Notes: a model not told the origin generated them from the letters alone. A stretch of DNA of 64,000 nucleotides from an uncultured Oscillospiraceae bacterium (GCA_947624985.1 CANQMO010000002.1:53377-117376); one strand, 5' to 3'. Shown: positions 33,538 to 44,052, counted from the first letter of the stretch. Made by a program: numbers and translations.

Positions 33538-34887
33538 TCATATGGCCCGGCGGGCCCTTCTCCAGAGCCCCAGGGCCAGAGGTATCCCCGCGCACTCCGC
33601 CAGGATGAAGGCCGTCCAGATGAGCGTCAGGGACCCGAAGCCCCGGACCGCCAGGGCAAAGACCACCGGCAGCACCGCCTGCCGGCTCATGGTCAGCACC
33701 ATGCTCCCGGCCCCCTGCCCCAGTCCCTGGAGAGCGGCGGCAAATATGAGCCCGGGCACGGACAAAAACCACGCCAGCGCGAAAATACGCAGCGCCCCGA
33801 CGCCTATGTCCGTCATCTCCTCCGACGCGTCGAACAGCCGCAGCACCGCCGCCGGGAAAAGCTCCAGTCCGGCAAAAATGACCGCGTAGATACCGGCGGA
33901 ATAGATGAGCGCCCACCGGATAGCGCGGTCGATCCGCTCATATTTTTTCGCCCCCAGGTTATAGGCCACGATGGGGATGAGGCCGTTGTCGATACCGTGG
34001 GGCGGCACCGTCACCACGCCCCGTATCTTCGTCATCACCCCGTTGACCGCCACCGCCGTGGCGGAAAAGCCCAGCAGGATGGAATTCATCACCACGCTGA
34101 GGGCGGCTGTGAGGATGTCGATCATGGCGGAGGGGACGCCGATACGCAGTATCTCCCGGATACATCTGCCGTCCGGTCTTGGGGGGATGGAAAAGGGTAT
34201 CTCCCTGTTCCACCGGCGATTGATGACTATGCCGGCCAGGAGCCCCACGATCTGGCCGATGACCGTGGCGATGGCCGCTCCCAGGGCCTCCAGCCGGGGC
34301 ACGCCGAACAGGCCGAAGATGAAGATCGGGTCCAGGATCAGGTTCGTCAGCGACGCGGCGGACAGGGTGAACAGGAAAAGGTGGCTCCTGCCGCTGGCCA
34401 TCACGAACCGGTCGAACACCCACTGGCCCATCTGCCCGAAGGAGAACAACATGCACACCGTGAGATAGTCCCGCCCGTAGGCGGCGATCGCCTCGTCCCC
34501 GCCGGACTGCCAGTCGAAATACCGGCGCACGCCCGCCAGACACAGCACGCAGATCAGCGCCCAGGCGCACACCGCCAGGAATATGGCGCTGTCCGCCGCC
34601 CGCTTCACCTTCTCCCGGTCCCCCTCGCCCAGCGCCCGGGAGATGACCGCGTTCAGGCCGATGGCGTTGCCGAAGCCCAGAGCCGAGCAGAAAAGCTGCA
34701 CCGGCCAGGCCAGGCTCAGGGCCGTCAGAGCCTTTTCCGATATGCGGGCCACGAACACCGAGTCCACAAAGTTGTACAGGGAGTTGATGAGCAGGCTCAG
34801 CATGAGCGGCAGGCCGGTGACGATGATGAGCCGGCTCATCCTTTCCGTGCCCATCTTATTCTCTTTTTCCAAGGTGTTCTCCGCCAT
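33538..34887 (-). CDS. MATE family efflux transporter
   Basis: This 449-residue protein has about twelve membrane helices in two MatE repeats. Family blocks are seen in each half: GLPLMLSLLINSLYNFVDSV near the start with SLAWPVQLFCSALGFGNAIG, and the second-half IRGVVTVPPHGIDNGLIPIV. MATE proteins export cationic drugs, toxins or metabolites in exchange for Na+ or H+. The substrate cannot be told from sequence. It follows the M19 dipeptidase gene by 33 bases and may be cotranscribed with it. Confidence 0.94.
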   Translation of the reverse strand: MAENTLEKENKMGTERMSRLIIVTGLPLMLSLLINSLYNFVDSVFVARISEKALTALSLAWPVQLFCSALGFGNAIGLNAVISRALGEGDREKVKRAADSAIFLAVCAWALICVLCLAGVRRYFDWQSGGDEAIAAYGRDYLTVCMLFSFGQMGQWVFDRFVMASGRSHLFLFTLSAASLTNLILDPIFIFGLFGVPRLEALGAAIATVIGQIVGLLAGIVINRRWNREIPFSIPPRPDGRCIREILRIGVPSAMIDILTAALSVVMNSILLGFSATAVAVNGVMTKIRGVVTVPPHGIDNGLIPIVAYNLGAKKYERIDRAIRWALIYSAGIYAVIFAGLELFPAAVLRLFDASEEMTDIGVGALRIFALAWFLSVPGLIFAAALQGLGQGAGSMVLTMSRQAVLPVVFALAVRGFGSLTLIWTAFILAECAGIPLALGLWRRARRAI

Positions 34888-34920
34888 AGCGCGTCTCCCT
34901 CTCCGCTCTTCCCGGCGCCG

Positions 34921-35862
34921 TCAGCCCAGGACCCGCAGCCAGTTGTTGAAGAAGATATCCTCCAGCGTCCCCCGGTCATACCCCCGGTCCGCCAGAGCGT
35001 CCCACAGGGCGGGCAGGTCCTGGACGCCCCGCCAGCCGAAGGCAAGCTCGCACCCGTCCCAGTCGCCGCCCAGCGCCAGGGTCTTTTCCCCGTCCAGCGC
35101 CATGAAATGGTCCACATGGCGCACCGCGTCCGACAGGGTATGCGCCCCGCCGATGAAGTCCTCATACATATTCAGCCCGACCGCCCCGCCGCTGTCCCGG
35201 ACGGCCCGGAACATGTCGTCCGTCAGATTCCGGGGGTGGCCGCAGACGGCCCGGGCATTGGAGTGGCTGGCCACGATGGGTCCCAGGCCCATCTCCGCGA
35301 CGTCCCAGAAGCCCGCGTCGGACAGGTGGGACACGTCCGGCAGAATGCCCCGGGCGTACGCCTCCCGCACAAAGACCCGGCCCCGGTCCGTCAGTCCTTT
35401 GTCCGTCGCCTCTACGTTGGTGCCGGACAGGGCGTTTACATGGTTCCAGGTGATGTTTATGAGCCGCACGCCCCAGGCTGCCGCCGTCTCCAGCTTCTCC
35501 GGGTCGCAGTCCAGAAGCTCCGCGCCCTCAATGGACAGCAGCGCCGCCACCTTGCCCGCGGCGTGGGCCCCGGCGATGTCCGCCCCCGTGCGGCACCGGA
35601 CGGCCAGGCCGGCGTTTTCGGACAGCTCCCGCCCGAACGTGTCATGCTGCTTCCGGCACTCGTCGAAAAGGGCCCCCGCCGGGAATTTGGCGGCGTCGGC
35701 GAAAATGGCGAACACCTGGGCCGCCTTTTTGAACCGGCTCAGCCGGACAAGGTCCAGCTGGCCCTGAGCCTCCCGCAGGGACCAGCCGATATGAGCGCAA
35801 CGGCTCACCGTATCACAGTGGCCGTCGAAAAAGGGGATCGCCCCCATGGGCGTATCGGACAC
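34921..35862 (-). CDS. M19 family membrane dipeptidase
   Basis: This 313-residue zinc peptidase belongs to the renal dipeptidase family (M19). The metal ligands are visible as HxD in FFDGHCDTVS near the start, the bridging glutamate in LLSIEGAEL, the histidine in INITWNHVNAL, and SHSNARAVCGHPRNLTDD with further histidine ligands. Members cleave dipeptides, including D-containing or dehydro forms. The start is GTG at 35862 (VSDTPMGAIPFFDGH), supported by GGGAGG at about 35870-35875; the frame is open 25 codons further up without a ribosome site. No signal peptide is seen, so it is probably cytoplasmic. Confidence 0.93.
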   Translation of the reverse strand: MSDTPMGAIPFFDGHCDTVSRCAHIGWSLREAQGQLDLVRLSRFKKAAQVFAIFADAAKFPAGALFDECRKQHDTFGRELSENAGLAVRCRTGADIAGAHAAGKVAALLSIEGAELLDCDPEKLETAAAWGVRLINITWNHVNALSGTNVEATDKGLTDRGRVFVREAYARGILPDVSHLSDAGFWDVAEMGLGPIVASHSNARAVCGHPRNLTDDMFRAVRDSGGAVGLNMYEDFIGGAHTLSDAVRHVDHFMALDGEKTLALGGDWDGCELAFGWRGVQDLPALWDALADRGYDRGTLEDIFFNNWLRVLG

Positions 35863-36015
35863 AGGACCGCCTCCCGTCGTCGTTCTCTCCAGCAGTATAT
35901 GCCAATGTCCGTTCCTCGTCAACAGTCGTTTGCCCACGAAACAAGTCGTCGAATATTTCCAAATTTTGGGTAGTATTTTGTAAATTATTTACCAGAAAAG
36001 AATTCTATAAAACGC

Positions 36016-36044
36016 TTCCATTTAGTGGCAGGCTTTGTTATAAT
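36016..36044 (+). promoter_or_regulatory. Promoter of prs-pth
   Basis: TTCCAT (36016-36021), a 17-base spacer and a perfect TATAAT (36039-36044) preceded by TG, giving an extended -10. It lies 75 bases ahead of the prs ATG in an otherwise gene-free 250-base gap. Confidence 0.75.
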
Positions 36045-36118
36045 GTTAAATGTTAGCGGAGACTTTATGAAAATTTTATATTGAAATATACATACAGCCT
36101 TTGGGCAGGGGGTAATTT

Positions 36119-37081
36119 ATGATTTCCCACGGAAAAGAGATCAAGGTCTTTACCGGCAACGCCAATCCCGCTCTGGCACAGGGCATTTGCGACTGTCTGA
36201 ACATCTCCATGGGCGACGCGGTCTGCACCCAGTTCGCCGACGGGGAGTGTTCGGTATCCGTGTACGAACCGGTCCGCGGGGCGGACGTGTTCCTGGTCCA
36301 ATCCACCTGCGGTCCGGTGAACGATAACCTGATGGAGCTTCTGGTGATGATCGACGCTATGCGTCGGGCCTCCGCCGGACGCATAACCGCCGTGATCCCC
36401 TATTTCGGCTACGCGCGGCAGGACCGCAAGGCCAAGAGCCGCGACCCCATCTCCGCGAAGCTGGTGGCCAACCTCATCACCGAGGCCGGCGCCGACCGGG
36501 TCCTGACCATGGACCTGCACGCCTCCCAGATCCAGGGCTTTTTCGATATCCCCGTGGACAACCTGGCCGGGGGCAGTCTCTTTGCTTCCCACTACAAGAA
36601 GCGCTTTGACCTGGCCGGGGGCGATTATATCGTGGTATCCCCGGACGTGGGCAGCGTGGCCCGGGCCCGGGCTTTCGCCATGAAGCTGGGCGTGGGCCTG
36701 GCCATCGTGGACAAGCGGCGGGAGAAGGCCAACCAGTCCGAGGTCATGAACCTGATCGGCGAGGTCGAGGGAAAGAACGTCATCATCCTGGACGACATGG
36801 TGGACACCGCCGGGTCTCTGGTGGGGGCGGCCAAGGCCATCCGGGAGCTCGGCGGAGCCAATAAGATCTACGCCTGCGCCAGTCACGGGGTCCTGTCCGG
36901 TCCCGCCCTGGAGCGGATCGAAAACAGCGTGCTGGAGGAGCTTCTCCTCTTTGACACCATCCCCTATCCCAAGGATCGGCCCCAGGTGGAGAAGATCCGT
37001 TATCTCTCCGCCGCGCCGGTGTTCGCCGCGTCCATCCACCGCATTTATGAGGACGAGTCTCTGTCCTCGCTGTTCGACTGA
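36119..37081 (+). CDS. prs: Ribose-phosphate pyrophosphokinase
   Basis: This 320-residue enzyme makes PRPP from ribose-5-phosphate and ATP for purine, pyrimidine, His and Trp synthesis. Marks are GYARQDRKAKSRDPISAKLV (ATP/Mg loop), TMDLHASQIQGFFDIPVDNL and the PRPP-binding motif VIILDDMVDTAGSL near residue 225. The ribosome site is AGGGGG with a 7-base spacer. The gene's stop overlaps the pth start (TGATG), a common prs-pth coupling in Firmicutes. The length is normal. Confidence 0.97.
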   Translation: MISHGKEIKVFTGNANPALAQGICDCLNISMGDAVCTQFADGECSVSVYEPVRGADVFLVQSTCGPVNDNLMELLVMIDAMRRASAGRITAVIPYFGYARQDRKAKSRDPISAKLVANLITEAGADRVLTMDLHASQIQGFFDIPVDNLAGGSLFASHYKKRFDLAGGDYIVVSPDVGSVARARAFAMKLGVGLAIVDKRREKANQSEVMNLIGEVEGKNVIILDDMVDTAGSLVGAAKAIRELGGANKIYACASHGVLSGPALERIENSVLEELLLFDTIPYPKDRPQVEKIRYLSAAPVFAASIHRIYEDESLSSLFD

Positions 37082-37671
37082 TGTTTCTCAAGAGCGGCCC
37101 GATCCAATGGCTGGCGGTGTTTTTGGGCAATCCCGGCCCGAAATACGCCGGCACCCGCCACAACGCGGGCTTTCTGGCGGCGGAGGCGCTGGCCAGGGAC
37201 AAGGGCCTTTCCGTGACCCGGCTGCGCTTTCAGGCGCTGACCGCCCGGTGGGACCTGGAGGGGACCGGGGTGCTCATCATGAAGCCCCAGACCTACATGA
37301 ACGAATCGGGCCGGGCCGTGGGCCAGGCCGCGCGGTTTTATAAGCTCCCGCCAGAGCGGGTGATCGTGGTGTCGGACGACATCAATCTCCCCTGCGGGCG
37401 GCTGCGGGTCCGTCAGCGGGGCTCCGCCGGGGGGCATAACGGCTTGAAAAGTATCATCGCCCATCTTGGCTCCGAGGACTTCCCCCGGGTCCGGATCGGC
37501 GTGGGCGCCCCGCCACATGGGGGCGCGGAACAGATCGACTGGGTGCTGGGCGTGCCCCGCAACGCCGACTGGGACGCCTTTTCCGACGGCTGCATCCGGG
37601 CGGCCGGGGCAGTGGAAGAGTATATCCTCCGGGGGCCCCAGCGGGCTATGGAGACCTATAACCGGCAGTAA
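37081..37671 (+). CDS. pth: Peptidyl-tRNA hydrolase
   Basis: This 196-residue enzyme releases tRNA from stalled peptidyl-tRNAs. The catalytic histidine is in GNPGPKYAGTRHNAGF near residue 29. The signature continues with MKPQTYMNESG and SDDINLPCGRLRVRQRGSAGGHNGLKSI. The N-terminus is about ten residues longer than the E. coli enzyme. The start overlaps the prs stop. Length and order are typical. Confidence 0.96.
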   Translation: MFLKSGPIQWLAVFLGNPGPKYAGTRHNAGFLAAEALARDKGLSVTRLRFQALTARWDLEGTGVLIMKPQTYMNESGRAVGQAARFYKLPPERVIVVSDDINLPCGRLRVRQRGSAGGHNGLKSIIAHLGSEDFPRVRIGVGAPPHGGAEQIDWVLGVPRNADWDAFSDGCIRAAGAVEEYILRGPQRAMETYNRQ

Positions 37672-37728
37672 ACCTGTGCTACACGCGCTGTGGCGGAGCG
37701 CGAATAGATATGGTAAGGAGGTTCGTAC

Positions 37729-38925
37729 GTGAAGAAAGAATGCATCGCCATGCTTCTGGCGGGCGGTCAAGGTTCCCGTCTGTACGCTTTGACCGCGAAC
37801 GTGGCAAAGCCACACATCCCCTTTGGCGGCAAATACCGCATTATCGACTTTCCCCTTTCAAACTGCGCAAACTCCGGCATCGACACCGTGGGCGTGCTGA
37901 CCCAGTACCGGCCCATGAAGCTCAACGCCTACCTGGGCACCGGTCAGCCCTGGGACCTGTCCGCGGACGACGGCGGCGTATTCGTTCTGCCGCCCTATAT
38001 GTCCGCCGGCGAGAAGGGCAACTGGTTCTCCGGCACAGCCAATGCCATCTACCAGAACATCGACTTCATCGACGTGTATGACCCGGAATACGTCCTCATC
38101 CTCTCCGGCGACCACATCTATAAGATGGACTATTCCGACATGCTCCGGGAGCACAAGGAGAAGGACGCGGCCTGCACCATCGCCGTCATCCAGGTAGGCA
38201 TGGACGAGGCCCGGCGCTTCGGTATCATGAACTGCGGCGAGGACGGGTACATAAACGACTTCGAGGAGAAGCCGGCCCACCCCAAGAGCGATCTGGCCTC
38301 CATGGGCATTTACATCTTCACCTGGTCCAAGCTGCGCCAGGCCCTCATCGACGACAACGCCGACCCTAATAGCCAGCAGGATTTCGGCAAGAACATCATC
38401 CCCAATCTTCTGAACGCCGGCGAGAAGCTCTGGGCCTACCGGTTCAAGGGCTACTGGCGGGACGTGGGCACCATCACCAGTCTCTGGGACGCCAATATGG
38501 ATATGCTCAGCCCGGAGCTGATCGACCTGTACGACAGCAGCTGGCCCATCATGAGCCGCAGCCCCATCCGGCCGCCCCATGTGGCGGGCCCGGAGGCGGA
38601 CATCCGCCACTCCATCGTGACGGAGGGCTGCGTGGTGGACGGGTCGGTGTTCAACAGCGTGCTGTCCAATCAGGTGGTGGTGGAAAAGGGCGCCCATGTG
38701 GAATACAGCGTTCTGATGCCCGGCGCCGTGGTGGAGTCCGGGGCGGAGGTGCGCTTCGCCATTTTGGGCGAGAACGTCCGGGTCTGCAAAGGGGCCCATG
38801 TGGGCACGGAGCCGGACGGGACGGATAGCTGGGGCGTAGCTACCTGCGGCCCGGATGTGACTGTTGGCCCCGGCGCGCAGGTCGCGCCCGGCGCCATGCT
38901 CTATGATGATTTGGTGGCGACATGA
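37729..38925 (+). CDS. glgC: Glucose-1-phosphate adenylyltransferase catalytic subunit
   Basis: This 398-residue enzyme makes ADP-glucose, the committed step of glycogen synthesis. The nucleotide-binding start is [15 protein letters not shown] with [15 protein letters not shown]. Next come [13 protein letters not shown], the catalytic [11 protein letters not shown], and the glucose-phosphate region [11 protein letters not shown] left-handed beta-helix of hexapeptide repeats forms the C-terminus (from about 290). The start is GTG with a strong AAGGAGGT. The stop overlaps the glgD start, so GlgC and GlgD are probably made together, as in other Firmicutes where they form a heterotetramer. Confidence 0.97.
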   Translation: MKKECIAMLLAGGQGSRLYALTANVAKPHIPFGGKYRIIDFPLSNCANSGIDTVGVLTQYRPMKLNAYLGTGQPWDLSADDGGVFVLPPYMSAGEKGNWFSGTANAIYQNIDFIDVYDPEYVLILSGDHIYKMDYSDMLREHKEKDAACTIAVIQVGMDEARRFGIMNCGEDGYINDFEEKPAHPKSDLASMGIYIFTWSKLRQALIDDNADPNSQQDFGKNIIPNLLNAGEKLWAYRFKGYWRDVGTITSLWDANMDMLSPELIDLYDSSWPIMSRSPIRPPHVAGPEADIRHSIVTEGCVVDGSVFNSVLSNQVVVEKGAHVEYSVLMPGAVVESGAEVRFAILGENVRVCKGAHVGTEPDGTDSWGVATCGPDVTVGPGAQVAPGAMLYDDLVAT

Positions 38926-40040
38926 GAAACGATCTGCATGGTATCATCTATACTTTGAGCTCCGAGCCCGCGCTCCGGGAGCTGGTGGAGCACCGCAACA
39001 GCGCCTCCATCCCCTTCGGCGGCCGTTACCGCCTCATCGACTTCGCCCTGTCCGCCATGGTCAACGCGGGCGTCCGGGACGTGGGCGTCATCATGGAAAA
39101 GGACTACCAGAGCCTTCTGGACCACCTGTCCAATGGCGCGGACTGGGGCCTTGCCCGGCGCACCGGCGGGCTGCGGCTGCTGCCGCCCTTCGGCCTGCGG
39201 GAGGCCCACTCCGGCAGCTTCAACGGCTGCATGGAGGCCCTGCGCTCCGTCAGCTCCTATATCCGCGACATCCCCCAGGAGAACATCGTGCTGTGCGCCG
39301 CCGACTGGGTGGGCAACATCGACCTGGGAAAGGCCGTGGACGTGCATATGCAGACCGGCGCCGACATCACCGCCGTCTGCTCCGAGGGCTACGGCCCCTT
39401 CCCCCATCACCGGCTGGTGCCGGACGGGGACGGCTACGCCCGCCGGCTGCTGTTCTCCGAGGGCGGCCCGGGACCGGGCCTGTTCTCCCGGGAGATCTAC
39501 ATCCTCAAGCGGGATTTCCTGCTGGAGCTGATGGACTTCTGCTCCGATATGTCCCACAACCACTTCCACCGGGACGCTCTGGCCAATTATCTGGCCAATG
39601 GCGGCAAGATCGCCGTTTACGAGCACAACCAGTACGCCCGGCGTATCACCTCCGTCCGGGACTACTACGACGCCAGCATGGAGCTTTTCCAGCCCCGGAT
39701 GATGGCCGAGCTGTTCCCCGCCGACGGGCTGCCCATCCGCACCAAGGAGCGGTCCGAGGTCAGCACCTACTACAGCGATACCGCCAAGGTCCGGGCGTCC
39801 CTTGTGGCCGACGGCTGCTTTGTGGAGGGCGAGCTCGACCACTGCATCCTCTTCCGGGGCGTCCGGGTGGACAAGGGCGCGAAGCTGAAAAACTGCATCA
39901 TCATGCAGGACACCGTGATCCGGGCGGACGCCCGGCTGGGCAACGTCATCGCGGACAAAGACTGTATCATCACGGAGGGCTGCCTGCTGTCCGGCACGGA
40001 CAGGCTGCCCATCGTGATCCCCAAGGGCGAGACGGTCTGA
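38922..40040 (+). CDS. glgD: GlgD, regulatory-type subunit of glucose-1-phosphate adenylyltransferase
   Basis: This 372-residue GlgC paralogue is encoded directly after glgC with a 4-base overlap. The nucleotide loop is degraded (no GGQGxRL; instead [20 protein letters not shown] followed by [13 protein letters not shown]), and the catalytic GDH motif reads [11 protein letters not shown], so it is probably inactive alone. In Bacillus and Streptococcus GlgD boosts or regulates GlgC in a mixed complex. The C-terminus again has a beta-helix of hexapeptides. Confidence 0.94.
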   Translation: MRNDLHGIIYTLSSEPALRELVEHRNSASIPFGGRYRLIDFALSAMVNAGVRDVGVIMEKDYQSLLDHLSNGADWGLARRTGGLRLLPPFGLREAHSGSFNGCMEALRSVSSYIRDIPQENIVLCAADWVGNIDLGKAVDVHMQTGADITAVCSEGYGPFPHHRLVPDGDGYARRLLFSEGGPGPGLFSREIYILKRDFLLELMDFCSDMSHNHFHRDALANYLANGGKIAVYEHNQYARRITSVRDYYDASMELFQPRMMAELFPADGLPIRTKERSEVSTYYSDTAKVRASLVADGCFVEGELDHCILFRGVRVDKGAKLKNCIIMQDTVIRADARLGNVIADKDCIITEGCLLSGTDRLPIVIPKGETV

Positions 40041-40072
40041 AAAAGACCGCCGCGGCCGAACCGTTTCCGGCA

Positions 40073-40104
40073 TTCTGCCTCCGTCCCGCGGGGCGGAGGC
40101 AGAA
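40073..40104 (+). terminator. Hairpin between glgD and glgP
   Basis: An 11-bp perfect stem (40073-40083 with 40094-40104) and a 10-base GC-rich loop. No T tract follows, so it may only attenuate or protect the glgCD transcript. Confidence 0.45.
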
Positions 40105-40144
40105 GCCTGTCGATCTTGCATTCTTTCTCTAAAGGAGTTCATAT

Positions 40145-42553
40145 ATGTCAGAGATCATGTCAGAAATAACCCGGGATGAGCTGCACGCGGCCATAGAGGA
40201 TAAGCTGTGCGCCCATTTCGGCGTCACCGGCGCCAGCGCCACGGACGAGCAGGTCTTTCTGGCCTCCGCCCAGGTGATCCGTGAGATCATGAGCCGGATC
40301 GTCGCGGTGCAGCGGGACAGTAAGGACCAGCGGCAGGTCCACTACCTGTCCATGGAGTATCTTCTGGGCCGGAGCCTGATGAAAAACGCCTACAACCTTG
40401 GCATAGGCGACGAGCTCGTGGGCGCGCTGGAGGACATGGGCCGCAGCGCGGCGGACCTGTTCGAGCTGGAGCCGGACGCGGGTCTGGGCAACGGCGGTCT
40501 GGGCCGTCTGGCCGCCTGTTACTCCGACTCCATGGCCACGCTGGATATCCCCGCCTGGGGCTATTCGCTGTGCTATGAGCTGGGGCTTTTCAAGCAGGTG
40601 ATAAAAGACGGCGTCCAGACCGAGACGGCGGACAGCTGGACCCTGGGCGCCACCGGCTGGCTGGTGCCCCGGGAGGAGGACACTCGGGAGGTCCGCTTCG
40701 GCGGCCAGGTGGAGGAGGAGTGGGACCACTCCGGTATCTGCCGGACCACCCTGCGCAACTACACCAGCGTGCTGGCCGTGCCCCGGGACATGCTGATCGC
40801 GGGCTACGAGGGCAAGCGGGTCAACATCCTGCGGCTGTGGGAGGCCCGGAGCAATCAGGATCTGGACCTGTACCTGTTCTCCGGCGGCAAGTATGTGGAG
40901 GCCATGGAAAAGCGCACCATGAGCGAGGTCATCACCAAGGTGCTCTACCCCGCCGACGACCACATCCAGGGCAAGGAGCTGCGGCTGAAGCAGCAGTATT
41001 TCTTCGTCTCCGCCACGGCCCAGGACCTGGTGAGCAAGCACCGCCGGGACTGGGGCGACGTGCGCACCTTCCCCCAGCACCATGTGATCCAGATCAACGA
41101 CACCCACCCCACCCTCATCATCCCGGAGCTCATGCGTATCTTCATGGACGAGGACGGTCTGGGCTGGGACGAGGCCTTTGAGGCCGTGCGGAGCTCGGTG
41201 GCATACACCAACCACACCGTCATGAGCGAGGCCCTGGAGAAGTGGCCCCAGAGCCTGGTCCAGTCCCTGCTGCCCCGGGTCTGGCAGATCATCCGGGAGC
41301 TGAACATCCGCTGGAACAACCAGCTGAACGCCTGGTTCCCCGGCGACAGCGCCAAAGTGGAGCGGAACCTGATCCTGTCCGGCAACCAGGTCCATATGGC
41401 CAACATCTGCCAGGCGGTCTGCTACAAGATCAACGGCGTGTCCTCTCTGCACGGGCAGATACTCATCAGCCGTCTTTTCAACGACGTGTACGCCATCCGC
41501 CCGGACCGGTACACCTATGTGACCAACGGTATCGACCACCGCCGGTGGCTGGACCAGATCAACCCGGGCCTTTCCGGTCTGGTGCGGGATCTGATCGGCG
41601 ACAGCTTCCTGACCAGGCCCGAGGAGCTGAAAAAGCTCCGGCAGTATGAAAACGACAACGCGGTCCTTGACCGGCTCAACGAGATCAAGGCTGAGAACAA
41701 AAAGCGTCTGGCCGCGTGGCTTCTGAAAGACCAGGGCGCGGTGCTGGACCCCGCCGCGGTGCTGGATGTGCAGGTCAAGCGGCTGCATGAGTACAAGCGC
41801 CAGCTGCTGGCCGCCATGCTCATCACCAGCCTCCAGCAGCAGCTTCGCAGCAACCCCAATCAGGAATTCCTGCCCCGGACCTTCGTTTTCGGCGCCAAGG
41901 CCGCCGGCAGCTATGTGACCGCCAAGCGGATCATCGAGCTGATCAACTCCCTGGCCGCGGACATCGCCGCGGACCCGGCCTGCAAGGGCAAGCTGCAGGT
42001 GCTGTTCGCCGCCAACTACCGGGTGTCCATGGCGGAAATGCTCATGCCCGCCGCTCAGGTGTCCGAGCAGATATCCACCGCCGGCACCGAGGCCAGCGGC
42101 ACCGGCAACATGAAGCTGATGATGAACGGCGCCATCACCATCGGCACCCTGGACGGGGCCAACGTGGAAATGTACGAACATCTGGGCGACGAGAACATGT
42201 TCCTGTTCGGCCTGAAGGCCGAGCAGGTCCAGGACCTCAAGGCCCAGGGCTATCAGCCCCAGAGCTACGCCAACACCGACCCGGTCACCCAGGCGGTGCT
42301 GGACCGGTTCCGCAACGGCTTCGCCGATGGCAAGAGCTACGCGGACCTGGTCAGCAACCTGCTCTACAACGGCGACCAGTACATGCTGCTGGCGGACTTT
42401 GCCGACTACCGCCGGGCCCACGAGGAGCTTTACCGGCTCATGGCCGACCCCCGCGCCTCCGCCCGGATCAGCCTCATCAACATCGCCGAGTCCGGCGTGT
42501 TCGCCGCGGACAGAGCCGTGGCCGAGTACGCCAAGCACATCTGGCGGGTGTAA
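40145..42553 (+). CDS. glgP: Glycogen phosphorylase
   Basis: This 802-residue PLP enzyme releases glucose-1-phosphate from glycogen ends. The PLP-lysine motif is TEASGTGNMKLMMNGAITIG near residue 655. Other family blocks are VHYLSMEYLLGRSL near the start, GLGNGGLGRLAACY, IQINDTHPTLIIPELMR and LNIRWNNQLNAWFPGDSA. The length is standard for bacterial MalP/GlgP. It follows glgC-glgD, so synthesis and breakdown genes lie in one cluster. The usual synthase (glgA) and branching enzyme (glgB) are not in the window. Confidence 0.97.
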   Translation: MSEIMSEITRDELHAAIEDKLCAHFGVTGASATDEQVFLASAQVIREIMSRIVAVQRDSKDQRQVHYLSMEYLLGRSLMKNAYNLGIGDELVGALEDMGRSAADLFELEPDAGLGNGGLGRLAACYSDSMATLDIPAWGYSLCYELGLFKQVIKDGVQTETADSWTLGATGWLVPREEDTREVRFGGQVEEEWDHSGICRTTLRNYTSVLAVPRDMLIAGYEGKRVNILRLWEARSNQDLDLYLFSGGKYVEAMEKRTMSEVITKVLYPADDHIQGKELRLKQQYFFVSATAQDLVSKHRRDWGDVRTFPQHHVIQINDTHPTLIIPELMRIFMDEDGLGWDEAFEAVRSSVAYTNHTVMSEALEKWPQSLVQSLLPRVWQIIRELNIRWNNQLNAWFPGDSAKVERNLILSGNQVHMANICQAVCYKINGVSSLHGQILISRLFNDVYAIRPDRYTYVTNGIDHRRWLDQINPGLSGLVRDLIGDSFLTRPEELKKLRQYENDNAVLDRLNEIKAENKKRLAAWLLKDQGAVLDPAAVLDVQVKRLHEYKRQLLAAMLITSLQQQLRSNPNQEFLPRTFVFGAKAAGSYVTAKRIIELINSLAADIAADPACKGKLQVLFAANYRVSMAEMLMPAAQVSEQISTAGTEASGTGNMKLMMNGAITIGTLDGANVEMYEHLGDENMFLFGLKAEQVQDLKAQGYQPQSYANTDPVTQAVLDRFRNGFADGKSYADLVSNLLYNGDQYMLLADFADYRRAHEELYRLMADPRASARISLINIAESGVFAADRAVAEYAKHIWRV

Positions 42554-42567
42554 GAACAAAGCGAACC

Positions 42568-42598
42568 GGCGGGCGCGGCCCAGTGTGCCGCGCCCGCC
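42568..42598 (+). terminator. GC-rich hairpin after glgP
   Basis: A perfect 12-bp stem (42568-42579 with 42587-42598) with a 7-base loop and no T tract. It may terminate weakly or separate the mRNA from the tldD part. Confidence 0.5.
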
Positions 42599-42621
42599 TC
42601 TCAGATAAGGAGATGAACAGC

Positions 42622-44040
42622 TTGAAAGTACAGCAGAGCGCTTTTATCCTGGAAAAACGGCCCCTGCTCCTGCGTCTGCGGGACGCACTGTGCGCCGAAT
42701 TTGAATACGCCTCCGTTCTGGCCGAGGACACCACCGGCCGGAATTACCAGGTGAGCCGTCACAGCGTCAGTATCGGCGAGGGCGACGATATGCGCGGCTT
42801 CGTGGTGAAGGCGCTGGACAAAGGCCGCTACGCGGAGTATTCCTTCAGCGATCTGACGGAGCAGTCCGTCCCCGCCGTATGCGCCGCGGTGCGGGCGCTT
42901 CTGGCGGCGGACGTGCGCCCGGAGGGTCTTGGGGCCAACACCTACGCCCCGCCGGCGGAGGAGCCTACCGTCTTTTCCGGCGCCACGGAATATGAGACCG
43001 ACCCGGCCTCCGTGGGGGACGGGGAGATACTGGACCGGCTCATCGCCCTGCGGGACAGGGGCCTGGGCATGGACGAGGCCGTGCTGGACTTCATCGCCCA
43101 GATGTCCTGGCAGCGGTACACGAAGCTGTTCCTGTCCCGGGAAAAGGACATGATCCAGAGCGTGATGTACACCACCGGCATGGTGGCCGCCGCCGCCATG
43201 CAGGGCCAGGAGGTCAAGCAGTCCTATGTGCCCTGCTCCGGCCTGGGCGGGCTGGAGATCATGGCGGGGATGGAGCGGAGCGTGGCCCCCTGCGTGGAGA
43301 CCGTGCTGGCGCTCCGGCACAGCGAGCCGATGATCCCCGGGGAGTACGAGTGCATATGCAGCCCGGAGACCACCGGCATGATCGTCCACGAGGCCTTCGG
43401 CCACGGGGTGGAGATGGATATGTTCGTCAAAGACCGGGCCCAGGCAAAACAGTTCATCGGCCAGTATGTTGCCTCGCCGCTGGTGACCATGCACGACGGG
43501 GCCTGCTCCGCCGACCAGACCGCCACCTACTTCTTCGACGACGAGGGCGTCATGGCCCACGACACCGTCATCATCGACCGGGGCGTTTTAAAGACCGGTA
43601 TCAGCGACCTGCAATCCGCCCTGGTCCTGGGCACCGAGCCCACCGGCAACGGCCGCCGGGAGAGCTTCGCCCGCAAGGCGTACACCCGCATGACCAACAC
43701 CTGGTTCGAGCCGGGCACGGATAAGCTGGAGGACATGATCGCCTCGGTGAAATACGGCATGCTCCTGGAGGATCCCTCCAGCGGCATGGAGGACCCGAAA
43801 AACTGGGGTATCCAGTGCATGGTGAACATCGCCCGGGAGATCCGGGACGGCAAGCTCACCGGGCGTATCTTCTCCCCGGTGGTGCTGACCGGGTATGTGC
43901 CGGACCTGCTCCGGTCCATCACCGCCATGTCGGAGGTCGCGGCGCTGTCCGGCACCGGCTTCTGCGGCAAGGGCCACAAGGAGTGGGTGAAGGTCTCCGA
44001 CGGCGGGCCGTACATCAAGGCCACCATCCGCCTGGGCTAA
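42622..44040 (+). CDS. tldD: TldD/PmbA family metalloprotease (TldD-type subunit)
   Basis: This 472-residue protein carries the TldD zinc motif HExxxH as HEAFGHGVEMD, H256 onward, followed by SPLVTMHDG and EPTGNGRRESF. TldD and TldE form a protease that works on unfolded peptides and peptide natural products such as microcin B17 and ribosomally made antibiotics. The start is TTG at 42622: AAGGAG at 42608-42613 lies 8 bases upstream, while the in-frame ATG at 42613 falls inside that site. The next gene encodes the TldE partner. Confidence 0.9.
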   Translation: MKVQQSAFILEKRPLLLRLRDALCAEFEYASVLAEDTTGRNYQVSRHSVSIGEGDDMRGFVVKALDKGRYAEYSFSDLTEQSVPAVCAAVRALLAADVRPEGLGANTYAPPAEEPTVFSGATEYETDPASVGDGEILDRLIALRDRGLGMDEAVLDFIAQMSWQRYTKLFLSREKDMIQSVMYTTGMVAAAAMQGQEVKQSYVPCSGLGGLEIMAGMERSVAPCVETVLALRHSEPMIPGEYECICSPETTGMIVHEAFGHGVEMDMFVKDRAQAKQFIGQYVASPLVTMHDGACSADQTATYFFDDEGVMAHDTVIIDRGVLKTGISDLQSALVLGTEPTGNGRRESFARKAYTRMTNTWFEPGTDKLEDMIASVKYGMLLEDPSSGMEDPKNWGIQCMVNIAREIRDGKLTGRIFSPVVLTGYVPDLLRSITAMSEVAALSGTGFCGKGHKEWVKVSDGGPYIKATIRLG

Positions 44041-44052
44041 GGAGGTAAGACG

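Noticed and set aside
30097..35973. A 1958-residue + strand frame across several minus-strand genes
   Set aside because: It crosses four recognised minus-strand genes and their terminators and has shadow composition, so it is not a gene.
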